DNA of 64,000 nt from Wolfiporia cocos (taxonomy: Eukaryota; Basidiomycota; Agaricomycetes; Polyporales; Phaeolaceae). Below are positions 1 through 11,692 of this stretch, in pieces; position 1 is the first letter of the stretch, and every line of letters starts with the position of its first letter. The notes under the pieces are model-generated. The model saw only the letters and a program-made list of their open reading frames with translations. It had not been told where the DNA came from and did no database searches. A program made the translations under genes and the position numbers. The stretch covers positions 1 to 64,000 of the forward strand of contig JACCLO010000060.1 of NCBI GenBank assembly GCA_029448655.1. The letters run 5' to 3'.

Positions 1-2042
1 CATAATTATCGTTAGTAAAAAAACCTCTATTACAACACTTCGATCGTGTAGCATGCCGTGCAAATAGCATGAACACGGATTAGCAAGCCACATTGAAGCG
101 TGGGCGCCACCCACGCTGAGTATCTATCTACTCATCTCTGTTCTTATATTGCTTGATAATGAAGTAGCGCCGGTTCCGACATGGCCCGCTACTTTGCACT
201 AAACGTACTGAATGCCGGACTACAGGCCCTGAAGTCAGTCATCACCTAAGTGCTCAGTTCACACATCAGCGAAAACTGCAGTTTCATCGAAGAACGAAGC
301 GATACACGAGCGTGTTTGTGAGGCGAAGGTAAGAACAATGGGACATATTATGCCATCTGTGCTACAGGTACACATAGCTACAACTCCTGGGAGTGCACTG
401 GTGAGTAGCAAAGTACGCAAGAAGAGCAGAACATGTTTCGTGACAAACAACGCCATCGGCGCATGTGTAGCGTACGTTGCGAAAGTAGATATTTATGTCT
501 CCAGAACCCGCAAAGTCTTCCGCAGCAAGAGTGCTCTGACAAATCAAGGAGGTAGCTATTGTGCAACGGTACCGTGTCGCAAACGTTGGGAGGCGAGTGA
601 ACCAGCAAGCCTACGAACGGACAGTCACACTGGGCATGACATTAAGCAGGTGAGGGAACAGTTTAGAGCAGGACTTCTGAATCGATTAGCCTTTCTCGCG
701 GACGATCGTCTGACTACTTGCGGTGTATTAACTTACTACTGACATGGCGAGAATATGCAATCTAATTGTGTGTTTCGGAATCGGGAAGGCGAGGCTCTGA
801 AGAGCTATCCTTGCACTATAAATTCAAGGTGAACGCCCCAAATAATTGTCAGAGGCATTGGGCGCCCATTGCTACCAGCTCTGACCCATTTTATCTGTAT
901 TTAGCAACTATCGACTTGACATGATACGAAATATGCGCCCTCGCATGTTAGGATTCTTAGGAAATTGTGTTGTACAGGAACAGTGAGATTTGGTCAATGT
1001 AGTGCAGATGAAGTAATTCACGTGGAGCCGAGAGCCTCCTGGAAGGATTGCAAGCGATGTGTTGTTGCCATATCGTTATCATACAGCCGGAACCACTTTT
1101 GTTTACCATCGGGTTAGTCTGAGCCTTTCACCGCCCGGCAGTGTCGGTATGAGCAATGCCGGACATGCTCAGCCTGGAATGGCCTGGCGGGCACGGTGGT
1201 TGGAATGTGCCAGCTCAAATGCGCAGTTGGTCCGAAATGAAAGGCTCTTCTATCATTTCCGACGTCCATGCAGCTCCGCTCTTTTTGCCACTTGGCCACA
1301 CTCGTAGGAGAAACGTCTAGATCAATCTTCAATCTCTCACTTCCAGCAGTGAGTCCTTCCGGGCGTCGAAGCCGCTGGCGGACTTTGACGAGTCACATAG
1401 CGATAGACAGGCTATGCGGGAAGATCAGTTGCCCATGCTTTACGCGTTAGTTTATTTTGCTGCATGATACCAACTCCCCAAAATCTGACGATCGCAATCG
1501 TTGGCGGAATTCTGCGTCGGCTGTCGTGGCCGCGGGCCCCAAGGTGATGATGCTGACAGCTCTAGAATATCAGCAAGAATGTTCCGCGCCCGTCGAAGAT
1601 GTACTGGGCTGCTGATTATGTCGTGCCCCTGCGTCTCAGGAAGGCTGGAGGTGCGAGGCTGTGCGGGACTCCAATCGACTAGCCTCCGATCGCTGGAGAG
1701 AACCTTCGCGGCTTTCTGCGACGATAACGAAAGGAACGCTCCGAGATCACCGCGGTCTCACATTTGGTCGGCTAACAGATGCCGAGCTCGGCCGGCCACT
1801 CTTCAGGCCTCAGGATCTAGTACGCCACACTCGATACTGACACCAGTAGACGATTACCTACCTGCTCGGATTCATGAGGACAACTGACCCGCAGCGCACC
1901 GGCAAGCCATTCAAATATTCACCGATGGACCTTCCCGCGTCACGGGGATGGCTCGAGAACTTCGTTTAAATAGGCCTCATTCTCAGCACCCACATACTCC
2001 ATCAGAATCATTATAATCCACTCTGTTCAGCTTCTGGCAGAT
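1..2042. other. left-edge region without a recognisable gene
   Basis: I see no convincing gene here. The longest open frames (338-742 and 1501-1887, plus strand) have no family motif and are not continued by plausible introns. Near 1480-1500 a short stretch reads L-T-I-A-I-V-G-G, like the start of an FAD-binding Rossmann fold, but the following bases do not keep a reading frame. At best it is the eroded 5' end of a flavoprotein gene. The last 70 bases, with TTTAAATA near 1965, could be the promoter of the gene starting at 2043. Confidence 0.4.
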
Positions 2043-3823
2043 ATGTCTGCATCTGCATCGCCTGTACTCCCGCCCCTCAACGGTTCGCTATCTCTCATCC
2101 CTGGGCTCGTCGACTTCCATGCCGAATACAATTCCACCTCTCCGTTCTTTCTCTTCCTGTTTCCAGACTTGTCTTCTGATACGCTCGGAAGTATATCGTT
2201 CCTCGAGTTCGCTCAGGCAATTCACCGCGTTGCCCACTCCTTCAGGCCCGGACGGAAGGGCGAAGAGGGCGCCGTTGTCGCTATCATCGCGAACTGCGAT
2301 ACTCTGCTCTACCATGCGCTCGTCGCGGGTCTGATCCGTGCGGGGCTCGTCCCCTTCCCTATGTCCTCCCGCAACTCCGTGCCCGCAATAGCAAGCCTGA
2401 TGGAGCACACGAGCTGCCATCGCATCGTCTCACAGCCCACCTTCGCCCCATTCACTGACGCGGTCCGGGAGAGCCTGCCGAGCGGATTCGCCATGCACGT
2501 CGACGACCTGCCCGCGCTCACGGACGTCTTCCCGACGCTCGCGCCCTCCTTCGACCCGCCGCGTGCCGTCTCGGGCCCTTACCCGCCGCCCGCGTGCGCG
2601 GCGTCGCCATCGGATGTTGTGCTCTACCTGCACTCCTCAGGCTCCACCGGCTTCCCGAAGCCGATCCCGCACACGCACACGACGATCCTACACTGGTGCA
2701 GGATGCCCATCTTCGTGGAGTCGCGCAGGAAGGCGATACGGTGGGGGTGCATGGCGCTACCGCCGTTCCACGTAATGGGACTCTGCTCGCAGCTGTACGC
2801 GCCGCTCTTGTCCGGCCAGCCGACGTCGCTGTTCCCCCCGCGCGCGATCGTGTCAGCGCCCCCGGTCGTGCCGACCCCGCAGAACACAATTGAGACGGCG
2901 CGCAAGACAGGCTGCACGGCTATCGAGAGCGTCCCTGCTTTCGTCGAGGTAGGCTCTGGTTGTGTAGTGTGCCTGTGATTGCTAAAAGTACTGTTTTCGC
3001 CAGGCGTGGTCGCAGAACGAGGATGACGCGAAGTACCTTGCGTCTCTTCAGGCTCTTGTCAGTACCTGCATCACATTGCGCTGGTCGAGGGAGCAACTCG
3101 CTTATCACTCACGTCTTAGATATTCGCCGGCGGCCCGCTCTCCAGGGCGAATGGTGAGAAGCTCGTGGATAAAGGCGTGCGCCTGTTGGCGTGCTACGGT
3201 GCAACCGAATTCGGCCTGGTGACATGCGTGTTCGATGACGGCGTCGAAGAGCCGAGCCCTATTGGCAAGAAGCGCGCCGACTGGGAATGGATGCAGCTTC
3301 CCAGAGAGTGTATGTCGCTGGGTTCCTCAGGGAGACGGGACATTCGAGCTGCAGATGTTGGTGCGTGCCAAAATGTAACGATGTAGCCGCCCGAAGTATA
3401 CTGAGGTATGGCGTGCATGTGCGTGCAGACGTGCGAGACACACCAGCCTTGCATCGAGAATATGCCAAATGGGGAGCGTGGCTTTGCCACATCCGACCTT
3501 TGGGAACCACATCCGGCCAAGCCTGGTCTCTGGCGAATGTACGTCGCAGTCAATATGATTGGCAAATAAAGTCTGATGTCGCATATGAAGTGTCGGGCGT
3601 GCTGACGATGTCATCGTACTCGGATCAGGTGCGTCGCCCCTGTCATCGCCCGAGGGCGGCTGCTAACTTCGATTCAGGTGAGAAGACGGTACCAATCCTT
3701 CAGGAGAAATCACATTGGCGTGCACTCATGGGGCGGATAGTAGTCATACCTTCGCTGCACATGCAAGCACGGAGCCTGCAAGATCATGGCGTCCGATCGC
3801 TAGAATTCACATTTTCTGAGTAA
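2043..3823 (+). pseudogene. adenylate-forming (NRPS-like) A-domain gene, broken and truncated
   Basis: Seen: exon 1 is 2043-2948, followed by GT-AG introns 2949-3003, 3058-3119, 3361-3428, 3539-3590 and 3629-3677. The spliced reading shows the AMP-binding core: SSGSTGFPKPI (exon 1), YGATEFG (exon 3, from 3120), a TSDLW-containing motif (exon 4) and GRADDVIVL followed by SGEKT (exons 5-6). Known: these are A3, A5 and A8 motifs of fungal adenylate-forming reductases, which activate a carboxylic acid as acyl-AMP and pass it to a carrier domain. The frame of exon 3 is lost near 3300-3320 and recovered one frame over. After about 3720 the similarity fades, and no carrier or reductase domain follows. 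I read it as a decayed gene. The start ATG at 2043 opens the long first exon. An error in the assembly could mimic the single frameshift, but not the missing 3' domains. Confidence 0.8.
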
Positions 3824-4770
3824 GCGGCCCGTCTTGGGAGTCCGCACGCGAACTGATGGTTGTACCTGACATGCTAACGCCGGCTTTGCTTGCGAGCTGC
3901 AGCACATGGATGAGAGCTGTGGAGAAGCGATCTCAAACTAGGTGACATCGTGATGGATGATTGTCTCACTGTCAATGGCTGGCTTGTTCTCTAATCCGGC
4001 TTCAACGAGGCGGAATCCGGCCAACTTCACTGTACGGATAGCCGAACCGGTGATTGGGGATGGTACGGTGAGACACTCTCGGCATGATGAACTAGACTCA
4101 CATGCAGCATTCACATTTCAAGTATCCTCATCATCCATATCGCGAGACAAGGCAGATGGATTCCACAGATTGACCCCTGCGGATCATATGTGGTAGTTGG
4201 AAGAAACCCAGAAATAGTGTGCCCACCTTCACGATCTAGGATATCCACTTGATGGATCCAATCCTTGTTCGACCGCAGGCGCTGCTGGGAGAAAGACTCG
4301 GAGAGATATGCCAGCTGGTATAGTTCGGCGCATATAGAGACCCGACTGCTACGACTACTATCCCCGAGTTTCTGCTTGACGCTGATCAAAGCGTCTACAC
4401 GAATGGAGGATGTTGCTGTAAATAAGATCCGTGCAATTGAGCGCATATAACGTACCCTCGATGGAACTGAAAGTATTTGATATGTCTGAAGACAGTTTGC
4501 GCTTGTTCGCCGATATTTCCAGTGAGTTATCCACATACAAGAAGAAGCCCAATGTCTACGATGCCAGCCACAGCGAGCTCCACGCGAGACTTTGACGCGC
4601 TCAGTCACGAAGTCGTGACGTCGAGCTTATGTGACGCGGGGTGATGTTAGCGCGCGCACGCCGTGTGTCAGGCAGGGGAATTATTAATTCTATTTGAGTT
4701 ACTAAGTGGTGCACACGTTTATCTGTCCGCATCAAGTCCGCAAACGCATCGCGTTCCATAATTTATCACT
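3824..4770. other. unrecognised decayed sequence
   Basis: No family could be recognised. A 165-codon frame runs on the minus strand (4111-4608) and a 60-codon frame on the plus strand (4265-4450). Neither shows motifs, and both may be chance. The position right after the truncated A-domain makes lost 3' exons of that gene one possibility, but no carrier or reductase motif can be read. Confidence 0.35.
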
Positions 4771-5260
4771 ATGCCCAACGCCGCCGACACTTCACTTGTG
4801 GCTCCCGATGATGCTGTAGCAAGATGTACAACTGTAGGGAAATCTATATCCATCCATTCCAATCTCGATAATGATGACATTCACACGCCAACCTCCACAG
4901 GAAGCTCGGAGAGACGGCCTCTTCGCTGGCCTTTCCGCTGCATTGGCAGGTGGTTAGTAACTTCGCGTATACGCATGGTCCATTGCTGTACTATTCACCC
5001 TAGCCATTCTGGGCAACAAACTATTCCGATTCAACAGGAACACCACAGTTGTGTGTGGCGTCGGTGAGCGTGCTGCAACGAGGCAGCGGTGGCTCGGATG
5101 CCGCTGGTGTCTGCGCACAGTGACGGGGGTGCTTTCTGGTTATTATTTCTACCAGGGATTTCTCGCATCTAATCTTGCTTGCCCACGTGCGGAGCAGGCC
5201 AAGATGCAACGGTCGGAGTCTGTGTTCGGCGAGGATCTGTCCACAAGCACCAAGTCAATG
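4771..5260 (+). other. possible remnant of a small membrane-protein gene
   Basis: An ATG at 4771 opens a polar frame of about 60 residues. In another frame, near 4972-5040, lies a hydrophobic stretch (AWSIAVLFTLAILG) that would suit a membrane helix, followed by about 30 residues that look coding-like. A short intron or a frameshift would be needed to join them. No family was recognised, so the function is unknown. Confidence 0.25.
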
Positions 5261-5304
5261 AATGTAATGTATTGTCATCGCAACAATTCCACAGCGGAGT
5301 ATAA

Positions 5305-6180
5305 TGCACCGTCTTCTTGAAGCCCTTTCGCGCATCGAAGCCAGCGTTCGGCGCATGGATCACGCTGCCAGGTGCTTTGAAAGCGCGCACTGCTGCGCTC
5401 GCCTCGCCCCATCTCTCATGGCTGCTCATTGATTGTGAGCATGGCATGACATCTCTTCAGCCAGGCGCTGCCGAATCCATCCAAACAATATCGGGGCTCG
5501 GAAGCTCGGCGCCCAGCACTATTGTCAGAATACCTGCAACAGGGGCGTGTGCAGACGGTAGTGTCGGTGGCAAATCAAGTATGGGCTTGATGCCGGCGCC
5601 CGGGGAGTGCTGGTTCCAATGGTATGTAGAACACGCTGGGCTAGTCGGTCGTGGTACATATACGTCAATCTGATAGGTATCAACCGCCGCTCAAGCCAAG
5701 TCGATCGTTGCTGCGGCGCGCTTCCCCCCAAGGGGTCCAGGTATCCGTGGATTCGGCAGTCCATTTACACAGAGCACATGGGGACTGATGGCGTCAGAAT
5801 ACCTCGCATCTGCGAACGACTTGAGGCCGTACAGAGCATCGACGAGATCTTGAGTGTAGACGGTCTCGGTCAGTGACCGCACCATCAAAAGCTCAACTAC
5901 GCACATTACTCACCGTAGTCACTATCGGCCGTCGGAATATAGATGGCGTTCTCATCACCTCTCACTCACTCACAACTATCCAGCGCCATCGCCAAATCTC
6001 CACCCTGATGTGGAAGTCATCATCAGCTCCGCATCTGATCGCTCACTTATATGCGTAATCAGCGCCATGTACTGCACTCCGGGCACTCAATCGAACAAGC
6101 GTGCGCGGCAGAACGTCACATCAGACAGTGGGGCATTATTGAAGGCTCTTGCAGAGGATCTCTAGCAGCAGCTGGGGAGA
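5305..6180 (+). pseudogene. HpcH/HpaI aldolase/citrate lyase family pseudogene
   Basis: Seen: the first part reads FGAWITLPGAL, then LIDCEHG and PSTIVRIPATG, all typical of the class II HpcH/HpaI aldolase barrel. The frame shifts near 5563 and continues as LDAGARGVLVPM. An intron with good splice sites (5622-5676) follows, then a block starting VSTAAQAKSIVAAARFPP and containing GFGSPFTQ and EYLASAND. The strand normally carrying the metal-binding QIET motif is deleted, although the next segment (EAVQSIDEI, then DGLG) is present. Degenerate matches to the C-terminal part (CAMYCT, TSDSGALLKALAEDL) reach about 6165. Known: the family cleaves 2-keto-3-deoxy-type sugar acids or related hydroxy-keto acids. 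With frameshifts, a lost metal-ligand segment and a decayed end it cannot make an enzyme. Confidence 0.85.
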
Positions 6181-6441
6181 TCATAGGCCAGAAGGACTTC
6201 GGGTATAACTAACAGTGTACGACGTACGTGAAGTAGTCAATCCCTGATACAGGGACCACCTTCGCTTCGTCTGAAGCCCCTCTGCATTGACAGGGCTGAT
6301 TTGAAGATCTTGCAAAGACACTGATGGAACAGTGCAGGGTCCAGGCATCGAACCCATAGGTCTTAGCAAGGTATAGCCAAGTGAGATATGCGAAGGTGTC
6401 ATCGAAAACTTATTGCGCCGTACAATACAATGACGCTGCGA

Positions 6442-7701
6442 CTAAGGGCGTATGTTACGGCGATCCCACCTTTTACCGATTCCGGCACGTTCTATACAAT
6501 TTGCCAACGCAGGCACAGTCAACCATATGATTGCAGAGTGAATAGAATATGGTTTACTTTGTTTTTTTGCCCGACTACATCTCAAGCAAAGAAGACTGCA
6601 GTTTGAGCATGCATGCGGGGAGACATCAGGGTGACACAAACTCACAGGTTTGTGGGACCCTGGCTACAGGGGAGTCCCGAGACGGGCCTACAAGGCGGTG
6701 TGCCAGCCACGCAAGGCAACCAGTCGGCTGTATCCCCAAAGGGGGAACTCCTAAGGCGACCAAGCGAGACGACACACAGACGACGCAAGTCTTGAGAGGG
6801 CCCCCGGGGCAGAGACGCACAACAAGCGCAGAATGAGAAAGGAGCCTAAGCTCAGTTGTCGAGAATCCTAAAGATGGGGAAGTAAGTCCCCATCTTGTCG
6901 TACTTATACATGGGGAGCTGACCAGTAATGGTCGCCCTAAAGTCGCGGCCTGTGCGCAGTAACTAAGAGGAGCACAATGATAATGTAGCTACCTGTAACG
7001 GACATGGTGACGGTGTGACCCTAACGTGAGTACCTAAGGCTGCGCGCTACCCTACAGCGCTAACCTACAGTCATATGATCTAGACGGAAGTCCTGGATAG
7101 ACGCGGAGGTGGCTGAGGATCATGGAAGCGCGCGCGCACCTAGCGGCGCCTATAATACCTGCAGCGAGGGATGTTACGTATCCTCTAAGGAAAGTTTGTG
7201 ACACAGGGCCCCTACAGTCACGCCGCGTTGCAGCGCATTGGGCGCATGGGGGGTCATAAACCACCTCTTCGAGTTTCTTTCGCGGTGCCGAGCGACTAGT
7301 CCTGCGCTCAGCGGTGGTTATACCCTGACTGGTGGTGGCTTCGATCGGTGGGGGCTGTGCAGGGGTATCCGGCACTGTGCCGTTTGATGATTTCATCCGA
7401 GCAAACGCATCATCCCAAACAGACACGTAGTCGTGATAGAGGTCCAGTGTGCCGAAAGGAGATAGAAGGGGCGCTTTAAAGTGAAGCGAGTCGTAGAGAT
7501 TCTTTGACAGCCTGTTAGCGCAACACAGGTTTCCAGGTAGTGAGAGCGCACCTTGCAATGATCGAGTCGTTGCACCCAATCACAAAGCTCCTCTTGGTCA
7601 GCGGCCGCGCATGGCGGGCACTGCAGCAGCTGTTTGACTTCGCGAATAAGCTTTAGAGACTCCAGGTGAACTGTGACTCCAGATATGTATCCCGGATCCA
7701 T
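6442..7701 (-). pseudogene. Cys-rich fungal protein gene split by a solo LTR
   Basis: The ATG is at 7699-7701 (MDPGYI). A frameshift near 7500 joins the N-terminal part to the frame ending in a Cys cluster (CAQCAATRRDC, about 7210-7245). An LTR (6632-7203) sits directly after this cluster. When the LTR and one copy of its 5-bp duplication are ignored, the frame runs on into a second cluster (ACSNCSLLCLRCSRAKK) and a tail ending at 6442. Paired Cys clusters followed by basic residues resemble uncharacterised basidiomycete proteins with possible zinc or nucleic-acid binding. The function is unknown. The gene is broken by the LTR and by the upstream frameshift. Confidence 0.55.
6632..7203 (-). 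repeat. solo LTR, TSD CAGGG
   Basis: The LTR reads TGTCACAAAC at its 5' end (right side) and ends GTTTGTGTCA (left side). Both flanks carry CAGGG (6627-6631 and 7204-7208), an exact 5-bp target duplication. A TATA-like TGTATAAG and a GATGGGG/CCCCATC hairpin near 6872-6896 mark the U3-R boundary. There are no internal sequences, so it was left by LTR-LTR recombination. It interrupts the Cys-rich ORF. Confidence 0.9.
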
Positions 7702-8088
7702 TTCGGTGTGGCGACCTCTTCGTTATCGTTATCACTGATACGAGTGTTAGCTGAAGGGTAGTTAATCCTGCTACATGATGGCAGGGTCTTACACTTGAGT
7801 TTATAATGTCCCGTCGTCACGAGAGAACGAGAGCGAGAGATCAGGGACTTCGAGTTTGCATGGCCTTTTCGAACTCCGCTGTGGCTGACTGCGGATGGGC
7901 GCTTAGCGTGCGCCCCGTCCTCGAGCAGCCCTCCTCCCCCGCCCTGCCCCCTCTCTCCTCCCAGTCTCTATTGGATGGAATAGGTGCAAGCTTCACTAGC
8001 AGGTGCCACCACTAGGACCTGGATTGTTGAAGCAAGCGTCGGGATCGCGTGAAAGAGAGCGAACGAAGTGAGCGGTGCAAGAAACAAC
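7702..8088. other. intergenic stretch with part of a dispersed repeat
   Basis: No gene is seen. Positions about 7850-7920 resemble 10010-10085 (plus strand) and 15480-15560 (minus strand), sharing GTTTGCATG, a GTGGCTG block and GATGGGCGCTTAG. This marks a dispersed repeat, possibly a MULE terminal arm. Confidence 0.4.
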
Positions 8089-8947
8089 TAGTGATGTGCC
8101 AGGCCCAGCTTTGGGCCATGAGCCGGGCCGGGCCAAGCTGGGCTTTACAGCATGGCTTGAGATGGCCCAGGGCCTGGCCTGAGATACAGGCCAGGCCGGG
8201 CCAAGCTGTTGAGCCCCGGCCTAGGGATCTTAATGGCTACAATATCTGGCAGGCACAATATAAGCCCATACAGGCCAGTTATATGCTCAACTCAATCATT
8301 GTGCACCTATCTTGTTTATTTAAAACTACAGAAAAGTCAAGTCCTCAACATTGAAGCCTGCCGCTCACTTTCGGGTGCCTATATGATTCCCCATATGGCA
8401 GGCACGCTACTGAATGCTGCACTGGTGAGTGATTATTTCACACTTAATCCTACTATAGATTGGAGGTGTCACGGAATATCTGGGGTTGGAATCCCAGGTG
8501 GCACATATAATACCAGAAAGGCCAACCATGCCAAGTATTAAGCCAAATACTCAACGGTGCAATATAAGTGCCTAGCGTGGGAATATGAACTACACATATA
8601 GCGTGTCCTGCCTATAACAGCTGAGCTGTTATAGTGGCCCTTTTGGCTAAGGGGTGTTAGACGTATGTCTCCACAGACACTGGTCTGGGACTGCCAGTTA
8701 AATCTGTGACAGGAGGATTCAAGGTTCTATTTCATCTGGGAAAGGTTTGGCAAAGGTGAATCTCAAGCTCTGAAGCTAAAGTGATGATTATCTTAGCAGT
8801 AGTAGGCCATGGTCGAGCCGGGGCCTAGGCTGGGCCAAGCCGTGAGCCGTCAATGAGGGCCCAGCCTGAGGTTTTGAAAAGCTGTGGGCTGTCCAAGCCA
8901 GGCCAAAGCCAGGGCTTTTGAGCCAGGCTGGGCCTGGCACATCACTA
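8089..8947. mobile_element. hAT-type MITE copy 1, TSD GAAACAAC
   Basis: Terminal inverted repeats read TAGTGATGTGCCAGGCCC on the left and end GGGCCTGGCACATCACTA on the right. The exact 8-bp duplication GAAACAAC lies at 8081-8088 and 8948-8955. An 8-bp duplication and TAGTGATG-like ends suit the hAT superfamily. There is no transposase ORF. The termini are rich in GGCC-type words that can fold back on each other. A 245-bp LTR is nested at 8467-8711. Related copies lie at 43660-44284 and 46435-48176. Confidence 0.88.
8467..8711 (+). repeat. short solo LTR nested in the MITE, TSD GGAGG
   Basis: The insert starts TGTCACGGAA and ends AAATCTGTGACA, flanked by GGAGG (8462-8466 and 8712-8716). The same MITE site is empty in the copy near 47940, which proves this is a secondary insertion. 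A palindrome ATAACAGCTGAGCTGTTAT near 8623 matches the R hairpin of the TRIM family at 41377-42295. The orientation is inferred from that match. Confidence 0.82.
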
Positions 8948-8955
8948 GAAACAAC

Positions 8956-9291
8956 AATGTTGGACAGTGGTTTGTCTCATCCTTGGGGCGGGGAGGCAAA
9001 CATGCAAAGCATGTACAGCCTAAATTCTACAATAATAAGGGGTACCCTTATCTCTAAGGCACATCTTTCTGACTTGTTCAAGTATGCTAGTGTCACTGCA
9101 TGGTATACCCAGCCGGCAATCGGATACGCACTTGCCTGGATGTTCCAACACTGGATTGCCACAGTGAATTTATCATGCCCAGGTGCTTGCCTGCATCATA
9201 TTGCACCTGCATATAGCTCAGCTAAAACAATCCTCATGAAGTGATGCTATCATTTGTATGATTGTATTGTACATTGTACTGAAATGCTGTG
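8956..9291 (+). other. unrecognised open frame
   Basis: A frame of about 95 codons from the ATG at 8959 is open to the stop at 9242-9244. It has one mildly hydrophobic stretch and no recognised motif. It lies between a MITE and an LTR and may be chance or a relic. Confidence 0.25.
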
Positions 9292-9759
9292 TGACACAAA
9301 CTTGACTGGCATACCTCTATCCCTGTCCTACCCCTATAAGTACTAAGACCCAGGGTACAACGCCGAGTTGTTGAGACAAGGCGAGGCGGAGTCAGGCAGC
9401 ATGCTGTAGTGATCAAGAGAGGAGGGCTATCACCCATACATCGAGAAGAACAAGTCTGAGGTGTAACCCTCAGATGACGTAGTATATATACATGTAGAGA
9501 TGGCGTAACTACTGAGTCGCGGCCCACCCTAAAGGGGGCCATGCACGACGTCGCGATCGTCATGCCATAAGGTGTCATCTACAACTACATCATGTGAGCG
9601 GCCCGGCGGGGAGGACGGTCCGCAATCCCTAATCAACGACTCCTTATCTAATCTCCATGTCACGTGACTTCCTGTGCATCAGTCAATGCGTTCGACCCAC
9701 GCAGAGGGCAAATCCTGAGTAAATGCCCAGCCAGGTGCCTAGCCTCAAAATTTGTGACA
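9292..9759 (-). repeat. solo LTR, TSD CTGTG
   Basis: The ends are TGTCACAAATTT (right) and TTTGTGTCA (left), with CTGTG at 9287-9291 and 9760-9764. A TATATATAC box lies about 9483-9491, next to a CTGAGG-type hairpin. No internal region is present. Confidence 0.88.
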
Positions 9760-9764
9760 CTGTG

Positions 9765-10510
9765 AGACTGAGTGCACTGCCTTGTGTCCGACCTCACCTC
9801 TGCCCCCACCTCCACCCAGCACTGGAAACAAGATTAAGTGTGCCTGGGCACTGCACAGGATAGTGTCTGAGACATCTCCTTGACCTTCTCTGCCGTCTCC
9901 GCCCCCACACCACAGCCATTCTTGGTCCCATTGGGCAGCAAGGGTAAGGGCCACACCCACAAGTGCACCTTGACATCCAATATGAGCCAGACTTGAGGTT
10001 AATGTCCCAGCAAGTTTGCATGACCTTTTCATATTCCACTGTGGCTGGTGCACCGACACTGCAGATGGGCGCTTAGCATGCACCATGCCGACCTTTAACT
10101 GAAAGTAATAGAGCGATAATTGTTCTCACGCTCAGAGTATTTTCTCACATTTAGATAAAAATTATAAGTGATGAATCAGCAGGAAATTGTAAGCAGGCAA
10201 GACTTGTGGCAACATTAGCCAGTGACCTCCTTCCATCCTGCATGCCTGCATACATTACCCATGATGTCTAAGACCTGCCTAGAAGGCCATGCAAAAAAGC
10301 TGAGAGTGCATGTACAAGGAAAATGAACAAAGACACACAAAGTGGAAGGCTCTCAATGATGAGGAAGATGATGAAGCTGAGACTGATGTTATGTTGTTGA
10401 AGGAGTTTATGGAGACAGTGATGGGTAAGATTGTAGGGCCATTTGAGCTCAAGGCCCAGATCAACATTGGAGATGATGATCTTCAACTTGATGATCAGGA
10501 GCATGCATGC
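9765..10510. repeat. probable left arm of a MULE, with an acidic ORF fragment
   Basis: Positions about 9990-10085 match, in inverted orientation, about 15478-15575; shared words include GAGGTTAATGTCCCAGC, GTTTGCATG and GTGGCTGGTGCAC. The decayed MULE transposase lies between the two arms, so they may be its long terminal inverted repeats. A plus-strand ORF (10310-10513) encodes an acidic fragment rich in D and E with no recognised family. The outer boundary of the arm cannot be fixed by eye. Confidence 0.45.
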
Positions 10511-11690
10511 TGATACAGATGTACCATCTGTGGGACTGGCCCATAGCCAGGGAATATCTCCAATAGACTGACACAGACTCACAAATGTCTGTGGGACTGG
10601 CCCTGCTGGGAACCCTACACACCTATCGAGGTGCCACCCAAGTTATGCAGGGTTAAACAGAGTCACCTTATGCCTACGAAGGCAAGCCCCCAGATGAGCG
10701 AGTAGAGAACTCAGTAGTATGACTGGTGCAGACCCACAGCAAGATGCAAGAGAGGGGCCTAAGCCCATTGCTGAAAATCCAAAAGATGGGGATAAGCCCC
10801 ATCTGTCATCTACTTAAGTACATGACAGGAGCATATGTAGGGATGCCCTAAAGTACAGGCCTGTGCGCCGTAACTAAGGGTGACTGTAATGCTACATGTG
10901 ACTACAGTGGTGACCATGAACGTGAGTACCTGATACGTGTGCTGCCTGACTAGCACTAATCTACTGGGTCAGGTGATTCTACTGGCATCAAGGGATGATG
11001 TGAAGTAACTAAGCAGAGAGGGGCACGCGTGCACATAGCAGTGCCCATACTGTGATAGCGAGGAGTGAATTGTCCTAGGAATGCCCCTCTGGGCATTCTG
11101 TGACATAGACCATGACAGGTCCCAGGCCCCATGGCGTCAAGGGAAGGCAGGGCAACGAGCAGTCTTGTTGGCAGTATGGCGGGTTGGCAAGGTCTGACAT
11201 CCCCAGACTAGCATGTCGTGAACTAAGAGCAGAGTGGCAGCCCAGTAGACAGCATGAAAGAGGGTGTCATTACCCTAATGTCAAGAATGCTAGACATGAG
11301 GATGTAAGTCCTCATGCCAGTGCATAAGTACATGTGGGTGCACCAGTACCTAAGAGCTTGCCCAAAAGCCCCAGAGTCCATGCACGTAAACGTAAGCATA
11401 GGGGTAAGCATAGATGACAAGGCACCAGTAATGGTGCTGAGTCATGTGGCATAGGGATAGAGATGCCAGTAATGGCGCTCTGGCAATGACCACCTGACCC
11501 CGTAGATAGGCACTCCGGGGTAGTGCGCACCCATGCATCACTCACATTATGGTCACTCCCTGTCACTACAGTAGTTACATGCTCGCTTACATACTCTCTT
11601 ACCTCAGCCGTTAGGATGGTGCTGCACACAGGCCAGCACTTAAGGGTAGACATGTTGCGCTCCCATGTACATACTTAAAGGGTAGAGAGA
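10511..11690 (-). repeat. older LTR, interrupted by a younger LTR
   Basis: The left end TGATACAGATG followed by CATCTGTGGGACTGG is a mutated version of the usual LTR 3' end (TGACACAG...CTGTGGGAC). After the nested LTR (10569-11105) the old copy resumes. It shows the R-type hairpin GAGGATGTAAGTCCTC near 11297-11313 and a TACATG box. Its right end is not clear and is set near the next LTR. Confidence 0.55.
10569..11105 (-). repeat. solo LTR nested in older LTR, TSD TAGAC
   Basis: The ends are TGACACAGAC (left) and TTCTGTGACA (right). TAGAC lies at 10564-10568 and 11106-11110, an exact duplication. A GATGGGGATAAGCCCCATC hairpin near 10785-10803 marks R. Confidence 0.88.
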
Positions 11691-11692
11691 TG

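Noticed and set aside
1450..1890. Possible FAD monooxygenase N-terminus
   Set aside because: Only eight residues fit; the following frame does not continue the family.
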